A DNA stretch of 64,000 nucleotides from Pseudomonadaceae bacterium (GTDB lineage Bacteria > Pseudomonadota > Gammaproteobacteria > Pseudomonadales > Azotimanducaceae). This document shows positions 26,030 to 35,758 of the stretch, piece by piece. Position 1 is the stretch's first letter. Each line of letters starts with the position of its first letter. The notes beneath the pieces were generated by a model. That model worked only from the letters and a program-made list of their open reading frames with translations. It was not told where the DNA came from and did no database searches. A program made the translations under genes and the position numbers. The stretch lies in NCBI GenBank assembly GCA_024743175.1, contig JANSXA010000001.1, forward strand, positions 372,001 through 436,000, written 5' to 3'.

Positions 26030-28672
26030 ATGAATTTGGGGAAAGCTTTAATCGCAAGAATCATTCTCTTTCTGGGATTAGGATTGATTATCCATCCCGC
26101 AGTGGCCCAGGACGCTGCAGCAGAGGAGGTAGCCATCGAAGAAGTCGTGGTCACAGGTGTGCGAGGAAAACCACGCACGGTTATGGACTCTGCCGTGCCT
26201 ATTGATGTATTCGGTCAAGAGGAAATCGAGTCAGTATCACACAGTGACACACACGACATCCTTCAAACCCTGGTGCCTTCTTATAACGTCGGCCGCCAAC
26301 CAATCAGCGATGGCAGCACGTTTATTCGCCCTGGCTCTTTACGTGGCCTGCCTTCTGACAAAACCCTTGTGCTTGTTAACTCCAAGCGCAGGCATCGAGC
26401 TTCACTTGTCTCGATCGGTGGTTCAGGCACTCAAGGTCCTGACGTTGCTACGATTCCTGCAGTCGCCATCAAAACCATCGAAGTATTGCGCGACGGCGCA
26501 GCCGCTCAATACGGATCGGATGCAATAGCTGGCGTCATCAATTTTATCCTGAAAGATAATAACGAGGGATTCAGTTTCACGATTGATACCGGCGAATACT
26601 TCGAAGGTGATGGGTTACAGACAACCATCCAGGCCAACGCTGGCTTCAAACTCGGTGAGCGAGGCTTTCTCAGCATTTCAGGCGAATACGCGGACGCTGA
26701 GTTCAGCGAACGCGCTGAACAGTACTGCGAATCCTGGTTCTGTTTGAATCCAAACAACGCTCGTTATGACCCGACGGCAGACTATGTTGCCTTCACTGAA
26801 GATCCTACGTTCCTGGCGGGTGTTCCCCAGGCTTCTCTGGAAGGAGATGTTGTACAACCCTGGGGACAGCCCAATTCCGAGGCACTTCGTTTTTTCTATA
26901 ATGCAGGTTACGAATTGGGCGACGGTGCCGCTGAGCTGTACAGCTTTGGTAGTTATTCTGCCAGTGAAGGTGACGGCGGATTTTTCTATCGCTATCCGGG
27001 CAACGGAACGATCGAAGACTTGCGCTTAGAAGATGGCTCTGTGTACAGCCCGCTGGAAATCTTTCCCGGTGGATTCACCCCTCGTTTCGAAGGTGAAGTA
27101 GAAGATTATTCCTTTGCCGCGGGTATTCGTGGGGCGTTTGGCGACAGTGCAGGTTATGACGCAAGTTTTCGTTATGGTTACAACGAGATATCTTACACGC
27201 TCAACAATACCATCAACCCCTCCCTGGGACCCGATACCCCGACCTCATTCAAGCCCGGCGACTTAAGCAACGAAGAGATTCAGTTCCAGATCGACGTTTA
27301 CCAGGATTTTGATCTTGGTCTGGAAAGTCCAGTTACTGTAGCCCTTGGGGTATCGTATATGGATGAGACCTACGAGGTAGTTCAGGGACAGGAACTGTCT
27401 TACATTCCCGGACCTTTCGCGAGCCAGGATCCTTTTGGGTTCTGCAGTGATGAAGCGGATGTTACCGCGCGCAGCGCAACGGCTGCAGGCCTTGCAGTGA
27501 TCGGAAACGGTTCGTCGCTGGACTGTACGTCTTCGTCTGATCCGGTCTATCGCGTTGTTGGGGTTGGCTCCAATGGTTTCCCTGGTTATTCCCCTGAGTT
27601 TTCCGAGGAATACACCCGTGATTCTTACGGCGTGTACGTAGATGTCAGTGCGGACGTCACTGAACGCCTGTTCTTGCAGAGTGCCATACGCTATGAGGAC
27701 TACTCCGACTTCGGGTCAGAGACGGTCTGGAAAGTGGCCGGACGATTTTCGGTGACAGATAATTTTGCGATTCGCAGTTCTGTCGGTACCGGCTTCCGGG
27801 CGCCAACACCGGGTCAGCAGGGTACAACGAATGTATCTACCCGCCTGCCCAACGGATTCCCGGTTGCTACTGGCTTATTCCCAGCGAGTAGCAACGTTGC
27901 ACAAGCATTGGGGGCCAGCGATCTTAAAGCTGAAACATCTGAAAATTTCACACTCGGTTTTACAGCTGACATTGGTGAATTAGGTCTGACACTGGATTTC
28001 TACAACATCGATATTGCTGACCGCGTTTACGCGGTATCAACACTGGACGTGTCAACGGATCCCACAAACGGTAGTGCGTTTGATAATTATCAGGCACTCG
28101 TCGGCGCAGGTGTGGCCGGTGCTGAATCAATTGGCGGCGTGTTCTACTTCACTAATGCATTCGACTCCAGCACACAGGGTGTTGATCTGGTTGCAACTTA
28201 CCCGCTGGATTTTGGAGAAGCCGGCACCACAACGCTGACTGCCTCTGTCAATTACAATAAATCTGAACTGGATTCTGACGCCAGCGCATTCTTAAACGGT
28301 GAAGATCAGTTTGATTTTGAAAACCGCGACCCGGAGATACGTGGGGTTTTCACAGCCGTTCACGGGGTTGGACCCGTTTCGATCCTGGGGCGTATGCGCT
28401 ACTTTGGTGAATCCGAAGATGCAGACAGCTCGCCTACCGGGTCTGTTCAGAAATTTGATGCACTGACCTTCTTTGATCTGGAGGCTGCATACCAGATTAA
28501 TGAGAACTTTCGTGTGACCGTTGGCGGAAGGAACATCTTTGATGAGTATCCGGACAAGGTCGATCGTGCAGTTAACGGCAACGACTATTGCTGTGGTCGA
28601 GTCTACGCATCGACCTCCGTCGCAGATTGGCAGGGAGGATATTATTATCTGCGTTTAAACGCAGATCTCTAG
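26030..28672 (+). CDS. TonB-dependent outer membrane receptor
   Basis: An 880-residue outer membrane receptor that uses TonB energy to import a scarce ligand. A signal peptide (1-26) ends near HPAVAQ and is followed by the TonB-box-like IEEVVVTG (36-43). The plug domain runs to about 180 with LRGLPSDKTLVLVN and the closing VLRDGAAAQYGSDAIAGVINF; a 22-strand barrel makes up the rest. Cysteine pairs in extracellular-type loops (for example YCESWFC) are visible. I start it at ATG 26030 because CAGGAG lies before it; an ATG 33 nt upstream lacks a site. It has its own sigma-54-type promoter and a strong terminator. Ligand unknown. Confidence 0.92.
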   Translation: MNLGKALIARIILFLGLGLIIHPAVAQDAAAEEVAIEEVVVTGVRGKPRTVMDSAVPIDVFGQEEIESVSHSDTHDILQTLVPSYNVGRQPISDGSTFIRPGSLRGLPSDKTLVLVNSKRRHRASLVSIGGSGTQGPDVATIPAVAIKTIEVLRDGAAAQYGSDAIAGVINFILKDNNEGFSFTIDTGEYFEGDGLQTTIQANAGFKLGERGFLSISGEYADAEFSERAEQYCESWFCLNPNNARYDPTADYVAFTEDPTFLAGVPQASLEGDVVQPWGQPNSEALRFFYNAGYELGDGAAELYSFGSYSASEGDGGFFYRYPGNGTIEDLRLEDGSVYSPLEIFPGGFTPRFEGEVEDYSFAAGIRGAFGDSAGYDASFRYGYNEISYTLNNTINPSLGPDTPTSFKPGDLSNEEIQFQIDVYQDFDLGLESPVTVALGVSYMDETYEVVQGQELSYIPGPFASQDPFGFCSDEADVTARSATAAGLAVIGNGSSLDCTSSSDPVYRVVGVGSNGFPGYSPEFSEEYTRDSYGVYVDVSADVTERLFLQSAIRYEDYSDFGSETVWKVAGRFSVTDNFAIRSSVGTGFRAPTPGQQGTTNVSTRLPNGFPVATGLFPASSNVAQALGASDLKAETSENFTLGFTADIGELGLTLDFYNIDIADRVYAVSTLDVSTDPTNGSAFDNYQALVGAGVAGAESIGGVFYFTNAFDSSTQGVDLVATYPLDFGEAGTTTLTASVNYNKSELDSDASAFLNGEDQFDFENRDPEIRGVFTAVHGVGPVSILGRMRYFGESEDADSSPTGSVQKFDALTFFDLEAAYQINENFRVTVGGRNIFDEYPDKVDRAVNGNDYCCGRVYASTSVADWQGGYYYLRLNADL

Positions 28673-28692
28673 AGTCGACTTGGTCTTCTCAG

Positions 28693-28718
28693 AAAAGGGC
28701 GCCAACAGGCGCCCTTTT
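28693..28718. terminator. Bidirectional terminator
   Basis: Perfect 11-bp stem AAAAGGGCGCC/GGCGCCCTTTT with an AACA loop, between the convergent TonB receptor and serine hydrolase genes. The A-run and T-run let it work on both strands. Confidence 0.92.
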
Positions 28719-28730
28719 ACTTTCAATTGA

Positions 28731-30020
28731 TTATTCAGAACTTTCTGTAAGTGCCTGATAAGTAGCTATTTTTAAATCCGACCGAAACGGATACGGAGAA
28801 CCCATCAGCTGGATCATGCCAACCACGACCACGTCTTCAACCGGGTCGATCCAGAACACAGTACCTGCAGCGCCACCCCAGTTGAACTCGCCGTCGCTGC
28901 CCATAACACCGGCTGCCACTGCATCGGTAACCAGCCCGAAACCAAGACCAAAACCGAAACCTGCACCATTGGTAGTACTTCCCAATGTCGGTTGCTCACC
29001 GTTACCGCCAGCCACAATACTGGCGGGCAAGTGGTTCTGACGCATGTAATTCACAGTTTTTGGACTCAGTATCCGGACACCGTTGAGCTCGCCGCCATTA
29101 CGCATGGCTTCAGCAAACTTCATGTAGTCCATTGTGCTGGAGACAAGCCCGCCGCCACCGGAGAACAACGTGACTTTTTTGTAGTCCTGCATGGCATCTG
29201 TGCCGCCTTCAGGGATCTGCGTCAGCTCACGGGTCTTGGGATCGATGTAGTGATTAGGCAGAAACCGGTCAAGCTTATCCGCAGGCACCTCAAAAAAAGT
29301 GTCATCCATACCCAGCGGCGTGAAGATATGCTCATCAAGGTACTCATCAAAAGGCTGGCCGCTGATGCGTTGTACAACCAGGCCCGTGACATCTACGGCT
29401 ACTGAATAGTGCCACTGATCACCTGGATTGAATTTCAACGGGATCTGCGCCAGTTTTACCGCAAAGTCGTCCAGGTCTTCTGCGGCCCAGAGTTTGGCAT
29501 CCACATAAAGCTGGTCAACAGGATCACCTTTCGGATTGAAGCCATACGACAAACCCGCTGTGTGCGTCAGCAGCTGACGCATGTTCATCTCGCGCGCTGC
29601 AGGTACCTGCTCGCCGTCCGCATTCAGTACCTTGAGATTTTTCAACTCAGGTACAAACTTCGATACCGGATCTGACAGGGCAAATTTGCCTTGCTCGTAG
29701 AGCTGCATAGCCGCCGCAGCCGTGATGGGTTTGGTCATGGAATAGATGCGGAACAGGTCGTCTTTTCGCAGCGGCGTTGAGTCCTGCGCGCCGCGTTGAC
29801 CCACCGCCTCAAAATGTACAATTTTACCGTTGCGGGCAACCATTGTGATAACGCCAGCCAGTTTCCCTTCGTCAACGTACGCCTGGGTGACCTCGGTGAT
29901 TCTCTGCAGACGCTCTGTGGAAAACCCTTCCCGCTCAGCTTTTACACTGGGCAGGGGTTTTGCCGTCACGACTGTCGTAAATGACAGCGCTATCCATACC
30001 AGCAATACCTTCCTAAACAT
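28731..30020 (-). CDS. Exported serine hydrolase, beta-lactamase/esterase family
   Basis: A 429-residue protein of the class C beta-lactamase-like (EstB) family. A signal peptide (1-20, ending VVTA) sends it to the periplasm. The nucleophile and general base are in SMTK (Ser94, Lys97), HTAGLSYGF near 155 is typical of the family, and the second motif tyrosine is in WHYSVAVD (Tyr-Ser-Val in place of the usual Tyr-x-Asn). The missing Asn argues for esterase or amidase activity over true beta-lactamase activity. It is the last gene of a four-gene operon with a hydratase, a D-aminoacylase-like protein and a GMC oxidoreductase. Confidence 0.9.
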   Translation of the reverse strand: MFRKVLLVWIALSFTTVVTAKPLPSVKAEREGFSTERLQRITEVTQAYVDEGKLAGVITMVARNGKIVHFEAVGQRGAQDSTPLRKDDLFRIYSMTKPITAAAAMQLYEQGKFALSDPVSKFVPELKNLKVLNADGEQVPAAREMNMRQLLTHTAGLSYGFNPKGDPVDQLYVDAKLWAAEDLDDFAVKLAQIPLKFNPGDQWHYSVAVDVTGLVVQRISGQPFDEYLDEHIFTPLGMDDTFFEVPADKLDRFLPNHYIDPKTRELTQIPEGGTDAMQDYKKVTLFSGGGGLVSSTMDYMKFAEAMRNGGELNGVRILSPKTVNYMRQNHLPASIVAGGNGEQPTLGSTTNGAGFGFGLGFGLVTDAVAAGVMGSDGEFNWGGAAGTVFWIDPVEDVVVVGMIQLMGSPYPFRSDLKIATYQALTESSE

Positions 30021-30051
30021 AACTCTCCCCTCTCAAGTTCAGATCCACGAT

Positions 30052-30849
30052 CTATTTGTCCCGGTATTTACCCGGGCGTTTTTCAAAAAAGGCAGCGACA
30101 GCTTCGGCATGGTCTGGTTCTGCATGACACACGGCCTGGAATGTTGCTGACTTGTCTAACAATTCATCCAACGAAGATTTCTCACTGGCGCGCATCAGCT
30201 GCTTGGTCAAACGCACGGCATGCGGCGGATTGGCAGCAATACTGGCCGCAAGCGCAATGGCTCGGGTAAGCAAAGCTTCGGGTTCAACCACCTCTGAGAC
30301 CAGTCCCATCTGCAGAGCTTCGGCAGCTTTCACCGGCTCGCCGCTGAAAGCCATTTTACAGGCGTTTGAATAACCCACTGCACGGGGTAAGAACCATGCA
30401 CCGCCGTCGCCCGGGATTATGCCCAACTTGACAAAGCTCTCCGCAAACATGGCTTTTTCGCTGGCAATACGGATGTCACACATCGTCGCCAGATCACAAC
30501 CGGCACCCACCGCTGGACCGTTGACCGCTGCGATAATTGGCACGTTCAGAGCGTGCACCGCGCGTGGAATTCGCTGTATACCACGACGATAAGCATCCGC
30601 CTGATCAAACGGATCGCCGGAGAACAAGCCGGTACGATCACGCATATCTTTTACATTTCCGCCTGCACAGAATGCTGAACCAGCACCTGTTAAAACAACA
30701 CACCGCACGGACATATCGTTGTTGATATCACGGCAGGTTTGCTCAAAGTCATCAAACTGATCATCCCCGGTCAGGGCATTACGCGTATCAGGACTGGACA
30801 TGGTTAACACCAGCACATGCCCTTCGCGGCTTTGTTCAAGAAAACTCAC
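30052..30849 (-). CDS. Enoyl-CoA hydratase/isomerase family protein
   Basis: A 265-residue crotonase-fold enzyme. The first oxyanion segment is SAFCAGGNVKDM near 58; the second is VNGPAVGAGCDLATMCDIRIA near 112; VKLGIIPGDGGAWFLP holds the catalytic region, where Asp replaces a usual glutamate. The C-terminal AAFFEKRPGKYRDK is typical. It starts at GTG 30849, 8 nt after GGAGAAG. Sitting between serine hydrolase and D-aminoacylase genes in one operon suggests it handles an acyl-CoA released from a larger amide or ester. Substrate unknown. Confidence 0.9.
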   Translation of the reverse strand: MSFLEQSREGHVLVLTMSSPDTRNALTGDDQFDDFEQTCRDINNDMSVRCVVLTGAGSAFCAGGNVKDMRDRTGLFSGDPFDQADAYRRGIQRIPRAVHALNVPIIAAVNGPAVGAGCDLATMCDIRIASEKAMFAESFVKLGIIPGDGGAWFLPRAVGYSNACKMAFSGEPVKAAEALQMGLVSEVVEPEALLTRAIALAASIAANPPHAVRLTKQLMRASEKSSLDELLDKSATFQAVCHAEPDHAEAVAAFFEKRPGKYRDK

Positions 30850-30917
30850 GCTTGTTCTTCTCCAGTATTCAAGTGACCGTGCAGTGTGCGCAATTTCGCC
30901 AGGAGTTCAAGAAAACT

Positions 30918-32405
30918 CTACGCAGGCGAATAAGATGATTGACGATAGCGCAGCATCTGACCGGCACCTACAGCGGTATGTCTACCGTTGTAATAGGCCA
31001 CCTGACCGTTCACCACAACACAGCTGACGCCTTCTGGCTCCTGCTGCGGTTCGTCATACGTTGCTGTGTCGATAACAGTCTTTGGATCAAACATCACCAG
31101 GTCAGCCCAATATCCTTCCCTGAGCTCACCTCGCTCTATCATGCCGAAAGTTTTTGCGGACACCGACGTCATCCGACGTACTGCTTCTGTCAGAGACAAT
31201 ACGCCGCGCTGTCTGACATAACGACCTAACACCCGTGGAAATGTACCAAACAGACGTGGATGCGGACGCCCTCGCAGATCGGGAATACCGTCAGAACCCA
31301 CCATCATGTCTGCATGCGCAAGGTTCGTTTCAATGTCGTCTTCATCAATAATGAAGTGAATACAGATGGTACGTTCACCCTTGGGTGCAGTCAGAATCTG
31401 CCTCACCACATCTTCAACACCGCACCCCTGCGTCGCTGCAATATCTTTCACCATCTGTCCTTCATACGCTCTGAACGCGGGACAGGATGCGATGCGAACC
31501 ACTTCGGCAAATTCGGTATTAATTCGATCAAGATTAAAGTATTCGATCATGCGGCCACTACCTGCTGTATAGGGATACACATCCAGTGTCACCCGCTGAC
31601 CGGCCTGCAGGGCAGCATCCACCTTTGCCAACGAAGCAGCCACTTTGCCCCAGTTAGGTTTGCCTGCTGCTTTGTGATGGGAAATATGCAGATGCACACC
31701 TGCTTCCAAGCCAATACGTAAACTTTCGTCAACGGCGTCCAGCAGCAGGTCACCTTCATTGCGCATATGGGTGGTATAAAGGGCATCAAACGTTGCCGCT
31801 TCGCTGGCCAGCGCTATGACTTCTTCAGTATCGCTGAACCGCCCAGGCCGATAAATCAGTCCACTCGAAAACCCGCAGGCACCTTGAGACAGGGCATCTG
31901 CGACGTGTTGTCGCATCTCCAGTAGCTGCCTGGCAGTGGGTGCGGACTTTTCGTTACCCATAACAAGAGAACGAACCGTGTTGTGCCCTACCAGCATCAT
32001 ATTGTTGATAGCCGGCTGCCGCTTTAGCACGGCAGCGAAATAGCCTTCCAGATCAGTGAATTCGCCCGCAAGCCCAGCAAGGATTCCACCGCTCGCGGCC
32101 ACGGAATCCTTAGCTGGATCCGCTGGAATCGCACTGAAGCCGCAGTTACCGCTAACCACAGATGTCACGCCCTGAGCGAGTTTGAAAGACATATCCGGAT
32201 GACGGAAAAAAGCGCCGTCATCATGCGCATGGGTGTCAATAAAACCTGGTGCCAGTACCTGGCCTTCACCGTCTATTTCCACCTGTCCAGCTCCAACCCG
32301 CCCAATCGCGGCAATGCGCCCATCTTTCACCCCCAGCTCGCCTTCTACAGCCGGGCTGCCCGAGCCATCAAGCAGCAGTACATTCTTGAAAACCACATCA
32401 AACAT
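30918..32405 (-). CDS. N-acyl-D-amino-acid deacylase family amidohydrolase
   Basis: A 495-residue metal-dependent amidohydrolase. D-aminoacylases release the acyl group from N-acyl-D-amino acids. Zinc-site features are H-A-H-D-D at 59-63, the family cysteine in GNCGFS near 95, HISHHK near 245 and GSDGIPD near 360. The N-terminal VLAPGFID and C-terminal GYWADLVMFDP form the small beta-sandwich. The ATG at 32405 has a GGGG site; a start 15 nt upstream is possible. It lies between a GMC oxidoreductase and a hydratase gene in the same operon. Relatives also act on hydantoin-like and other cyclic amides, so the substrate is open. Confidence 0.88.
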   Translation of the reverse strand: MFDVVFKNVLLLDGSGSPAVEGELGVKDGRIAAIGRVGAGQVEIDGEGQVLAPGFIDTHAHDDGAFFRHPDMSFKLAQGVTSVVSGNCGFSAIPADPAKDSVAASGGILAGLAGEFTDLEGYFAAVLKRQPAINNMMLVGHNTVRSLVMGNEKSAPTARQLLEMRQHVADALSQGACGFSSGLIYRPGRFSDTEEVIALASEAATFDALYTTHMRNEGDLLLDAVDESLRIGLEAGVHLHISHHKAAGKPNWGKVAASLAKVDAALQAGQRVTLDVYPYTAGSGRMIEYFNLDRINTEFAEVVRIASCPAFRAYEGQMVKDIAATQGCGVEDVVRQILTAPKGERTICIHFIIDEDDIETNLAHADMMVGSDGIPDLRGRPHPRLFGTFPRVLGRYVRQRGVLSLTEAVRRMTSVSAKTFGMIERGELREGYWADLVMFDPKTVIDTATYDEPQQEPEGVSCVVVNGQVAYYNGRHTAVGAGQMLRYRQSSYSPA

Positions 32406-32437
32406 GAACAAACCCCGCAACCCCGGTCGCTGTTATT

Positions 32438-33967
32438 CTATAAGCCATATTGATTCTTCTCTGTGCGTATCCACTCACCTACTTTCTCACCAATCATGAA
32501 ACAGGTCAGATTTGTATTGGCCCGTGGCACGGCCGGCATGATGGAGGCGTCTGCCACGACAAGTTGATCGACGCCATGCAGCCTGCACCGCGCATCCACA
32601 ACAGCTAACGGATCTGATTCAGGGCCCATCTTTGCAGTACCACAGGGATGATAGCCGGAGCCGGCAAACTTCTGACAAAGGTTTTCAATAGCTTCACGTG
32701 AATGCCCACGCCCGGGATCCGGGAATTTTACTGCCGCAATCATATCCGCCAGCGGGGCTGTCCTGGTGAATGCCAGCGTATCAAGGACACAACCAGCGAG
32801 AATTGCACGGTCGCGTTCATCTGCACAGAACTGATTTTCAATCACCGGCGCATGGTGTGCATCTGCCGAAGTGAATTTTAACTGCCCGCGGCCGTACTGA
32901 TATTCCAGCACCGGCGCCAGCAGAAACATCGGCGGCCCGCCTCGGCGGCCCGCAAAGCTGATCTGTTCGATCTGCAGGTCACAGCGATGTTCAGAGTGCT
33001 CTCCCGTATAACGCAATATGGTCTGAATAATCGGCGCGTCAAAGTTGATCAGGCTGGCGTCCTTAACTTCACATAGAACTGATAAAGCCGGGTGATCAGA
33101 CAGGTTCTTACCCACACCAGGCACATCTCGTAACAGATCCACACCGATATCAGCCAGTTCCTCGCGTGCGCCGATGCCACTGCGCATCAATACTGACGGG
33201 GTCATCAGAGCACCCGCGCTGAGTACGACCAGCCGTGCAGCAATTTCACTGACCGCGCCTGTTTCATCCTCAACTTCGACACCCGTGCACTTACCATTTG
33301 CAACCAATAAGCGACGCACCAGGGTTTTTGGCAGAATGGTTAAGTTTTCTCGAATTCGAGCGCTTGCCAGATATCCAACTGCTCCCGATATCCGCACCCC
33401 ATTGAGTTTGTTCATAGGCTGTGGGCCTGCGCCCCAGGCCCAGGGGTCATTGGCATCGGGGCAATCCGGGTACCCCAGGTCTGTTGCACTCTGCAGAAAC
33501 GCCTGATGTGCCGGCAGCAGTTCGTCGTGCGGATGGCGGCGAATGGATATCGGCCCGCTGTCACCATGGTAGCTGGCCCCTGGGTAATCCAGGTCTCGTT
33601 CAAGGCGCTTAAATGCCGGTAGAACTTCCTGCCAGGACCAGCCCTCATTACCTGCAGCCGACCAGGCATCATAATCTTCCGGCAAGCCTCTTAATGCGAT
33701 TGTTGTATTTACCGCGCTCGACCCACCAACAACTCTGCCCCGTGGAAATCGGTCCTTGCGGTGCGGTGTGGGTGCATATTCCATGCCCCAGTCGTGGGCC
33801 GTATACGAATTGTTATTGCCGTTGCGCAGGTCCCCGGGCAGTTGTGCTAAATCAGGGTAATCGGGTCCGGCTTCTATCAATCCTACAGAAACTGTTGGGT
33901 CTTCAGATACACGGGCAGCTATCGCGCAGCCTGCACTGCCCGCGCCTACTATCAGTACGTCAAACAT
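32438..33967 (-). CDS. GMC family FAD oxidoreductase (choline-dehydrogenase-like)
   Basis: A 509-residue flavoprotein that oxidises a primary or secondary alcohol. The FAD loop GAGSAGC is at residues 7-13, the first GMC signature at GRVVGGSSAVNTTIALRG near 77-94, the second at SAGALMTPSVLMRSGIG near 250, and the active-site histidines in SGYHPCGTAKMG near 450 and near the C-terminal NTNLTCFMIGEK. It lacks a signal peptide, so it is cytoplasmic. It leads the four-gene operon and is divergent, by 74 nt, from the nitronate monooxygenase gene. The alcohol is unknown. Confidence 0.92.
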   Translation of the reverse strand: MFDVLIVGAGSAGCAIAARVSEDPTVSVGLIEAGPDYPDLAQLPGDLRNGNNNSYTAHDWGMEYAPTPHRKDRFPRGRVVGGSSAVNTTIALRGLPEDYDAWSAAGNEGWSWQEVLPAFKRLERDLDYPGASYHGDSGPISIRRHPHDELLPAHQAFLQSATDLGYPDCPDANDPWAWGAGPQPMNKLNGVRISGAVGYLASARIRENLTILPKTLVRRLLVANGKCTGVEVEDETGAVSEIAARLVVLSAGALMTPSVLMRSGIGAREELADIGVDLLRDVPGVGKNLSDHPALSVLCEVKDASLINFDAPIIQTILRYTGEHSEHRCDLQIEQISFAGRRGGPPMFLLAPVLEYQYGRGQLKFTSADAHHAPVIENQFCADERDRAILAGCVLDTLAFTRTAPLADMIAAVKFPDPGRGHSREAIENLCQKFAGSGYHPCGTAKMGPESDPLAVVDARCRLHGVDQLVVADASIMPAVPRANTNLTCFMIGEKVGEWIRTEKNQYGL

Positions 33968-34041
33968 AACCCCTCAATACACTACCCCTGAACTGGTGGC
34001 ATAATACGCGCAGTCACGGGCCTGGAGCAAAAGGGGAAAAA

Positions 34042-35178
34042 ATGAATTCTAAGTTATGTGAGAAGCTGAATATAGAGTTTCCGCTGTTCGCGTTCAGTCA
34101 TTGTCGCGATGTGATTGTAGAAGTGAGTAAGGCGGGTGGTTTTGGCGTTCTCGGAGCAGCAGGCCACACGCCTGAAAGTCTTGAAATCGAGATGAACTGG
34201 ATCGACGAACACATAGACGGCAAGCCCTATGGCATCGATCTGATTGTGCCAAACAGCATTGATTCGAAAGAGAGCAGCAATCTGTCACCTGAAGATATCG
34301 AAGCCAAAATACCACCCGAACACAAAGCCTATGTTAACTCGATTCTGGCCCAGGCCGGAATCGATACACAGGACCTGTGGCAACGTCCCCAGGCCGGCTA
34401 TGGTGACAACATGCGGGAAGCAGGTGCCAGCGCTATTCTTGATGTTGCGTTTTCTCACCCTATAAAAATGATTGTTAACGCACTGGGTGTACCGCCACTG
34501 TTTATGATGCAGCGGGCTAAAGAAGCCGGCGTCGCTGTCGGTGCGCTGACAGGCGCAAAAGAACACGCCGTAAAACACTGTGAATCTGGTGTAGATGTCC
34601 TGATTGTGTCGGGTACCGAAGCCGGCGGGCACTGTGGTGAAGTCTCTACCCTGGTGCTGGTGCCTGAAGTCCTTGACGCCATCGGCGATCGGTTTCCGGA
34701 CGTTGCTGTACTGGCCGCTGGCGGCATAGTCACCGGCAAACAAATGGCTGCCTGCATGGCCATGGGGGCCCACGGCGCATGGTGTGGGTCCGTCTGGCTG
34801 ACAACATCTGAGGCTGAAACTAACCCGGCTGTGAAAGAAAAGATGTTATCTGCCAACTCACGACAAACTGTGCGCTCGAAAAGCCGAACCGGTAAGTACA
34901 CCCGCCAGCTACGATCGCAGTGGACAGATGCCTGGCAGTCGGAAGATGCACCTGCCCCGCTGCCAATGCCATTGCAGTCACTGGTCAGCGAGCCTGCACT
35001 GCGCAAAATAGATAAGCTGGCCGAATCCGGAGACGCCGGGGCCCGCAACCTGGCCACTTACTGGGTGGGTCAGGGTGTCGGTTTAATGAACACCTCAGTC
35101 AGCGCACGCACAGTGGTTTACGATTTCATGGAAGATTATGCAACTGCGGTAGAGCGCCTTGGCAATACCGTCTCCTGA
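34042..35178 (+). CDS. Nitronate monooxygenase (2-nitropropane dioxygenase family)
   Basis: A 378-residue FMN-dependent TIM-barrel enzyme that oxidises nitronates such as the toxin propionate-3-nitronate. FMN-binding elements are seen in order: SKAGGFGVLGAAGHTPE near 30, VSGTEAGGHCGEVSTL near 190, VAVLAAGGIVTGKQMAACMAMGA-type region near 225 and GAWCGSVWL after it. A possible active-site histidine lies in GGHCGE. The ATG at 34042 follows AAGGGGAAAAA. Its end overlaps the mobA start by 20 nt, an unusual pair. Some relatives act on 2-enoyl-ACP or other substrates, so the reaction is not certain. Confidence 0.9.
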   Translation: MNSKLCEKLNIEFPLFAFSHCRDVIVEVSKAGGFGVLGAAGHTPESLEIEMNWIDEHIDGKPYGIDLIVPNSIDSKESSNLSPEDIEAKIPPEHKAYVNSILAQAGIDTQDLWQRPQAGYGDNMREAGASAILDVAFSHPIKMIVNALGVPPLFMMQRAKEAGVAVGALTGAKEHAVKHCESGVDVLIVSGTEAGGHCGEVSTLVLVPEVLDAIGDRFPDVAVLAAGGIVTGKQMAACMAMGAHGAWCGSVWLTTSEAETNPAVKEKMLSANSRQTVRSKSRTGKYTRQLRSQWTDAWQSEDAPAPLPMPLQSLVSEPALRKIDKLAESGDAGARNLATYWVGQGVGLMNTSVSARTVVYDFMEDYATAVERLGNTVS

Positions 35179-35758
35179 CGCAACCATCCACAATACAACC
35201 CTGCTGGTCCTCTGCGGTGGTGCCGGGCGCCGCATGCAGGGAAGAGATAAACCTTTACTGCTGTGGCGTGGCGAACCCATGGTGCAGAAAATTCTGGCAA
35301 CGGTACCCGCTGACATGCCGAAACTGATCAGCGCTAACCGCAACCTGGACAGCTATCGTCAGTGGGCTGACGTCGTTACTGATCGACCCGACACCGCAGC
35401 AGTGCCGGCAGAAGTCTATCAGGGCCCTCTCGCAGGGATTCTAAGTGGGCTTCGGGCCTGCAGGACCCCCTGGCTGCTGGTCTGTCCAGGTGACACACCG
35501 GCGCTACCGGAAAACTGGTGTGAACCTTTAATGCAAAGTGTTGACAGCCATGTCAGCGGCGCCGTGGTCCATGACGGGGAACGTCAACAACACCTCCATC
35601 TATTGCTGAATCGCAACGTTAAAACGGACCTGGAGAGATTTTTAGCGGGTGGTGGATACCAGGTCTACAAGTGGCTTCGAAACCTCAAACTGGTGGTAGT
35701 TGAATACGACAACAGCAGCGCTTTCAAAAATATGAACTCGCCACAGGAGCTACTCTAG
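35159..35758 (+). CDS. mobA: Molybdenum cofactor guanylyltransferase
   Basis: A 199-residue nucleotidyltransferase that joins GMP to molybdopterin to make the bis-MGD cofactor. The GTP loop is LCGGAGRRMQGRDKPLLLW near residue 18, followed by GPLAGILSGLRA near 90 and CPGDTPALP near 110, where Asp binds the metal. The end FKNMNSPQELL matches the F-x-N-x-N-T-P signature. It starts at TTG 35159, inside the previous gene; no ATG is available before the GTP loop. It shares its last bases with the convergent DUF7009 gene. No molybdoenzyme is encoded in the window. Confidence 0.85.
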   Translation: MAIPSPDATIHNTTLLVLCGGAGRRMQGRDKPLLLWRGEPMVQKILATVPADMPKLISANRNLDSYRQWADVVTDRPDTAAVPAEVYQGPLAGILSGLRACRTPWLLVCPGDTPALPENWCEPLMQSVDSHVSGAVVHDGERQQHLHLLLNRNVKTDLERFLAGGGYQVYKWLRNLKLVVVEYDNSSAFKNMNSPQELL

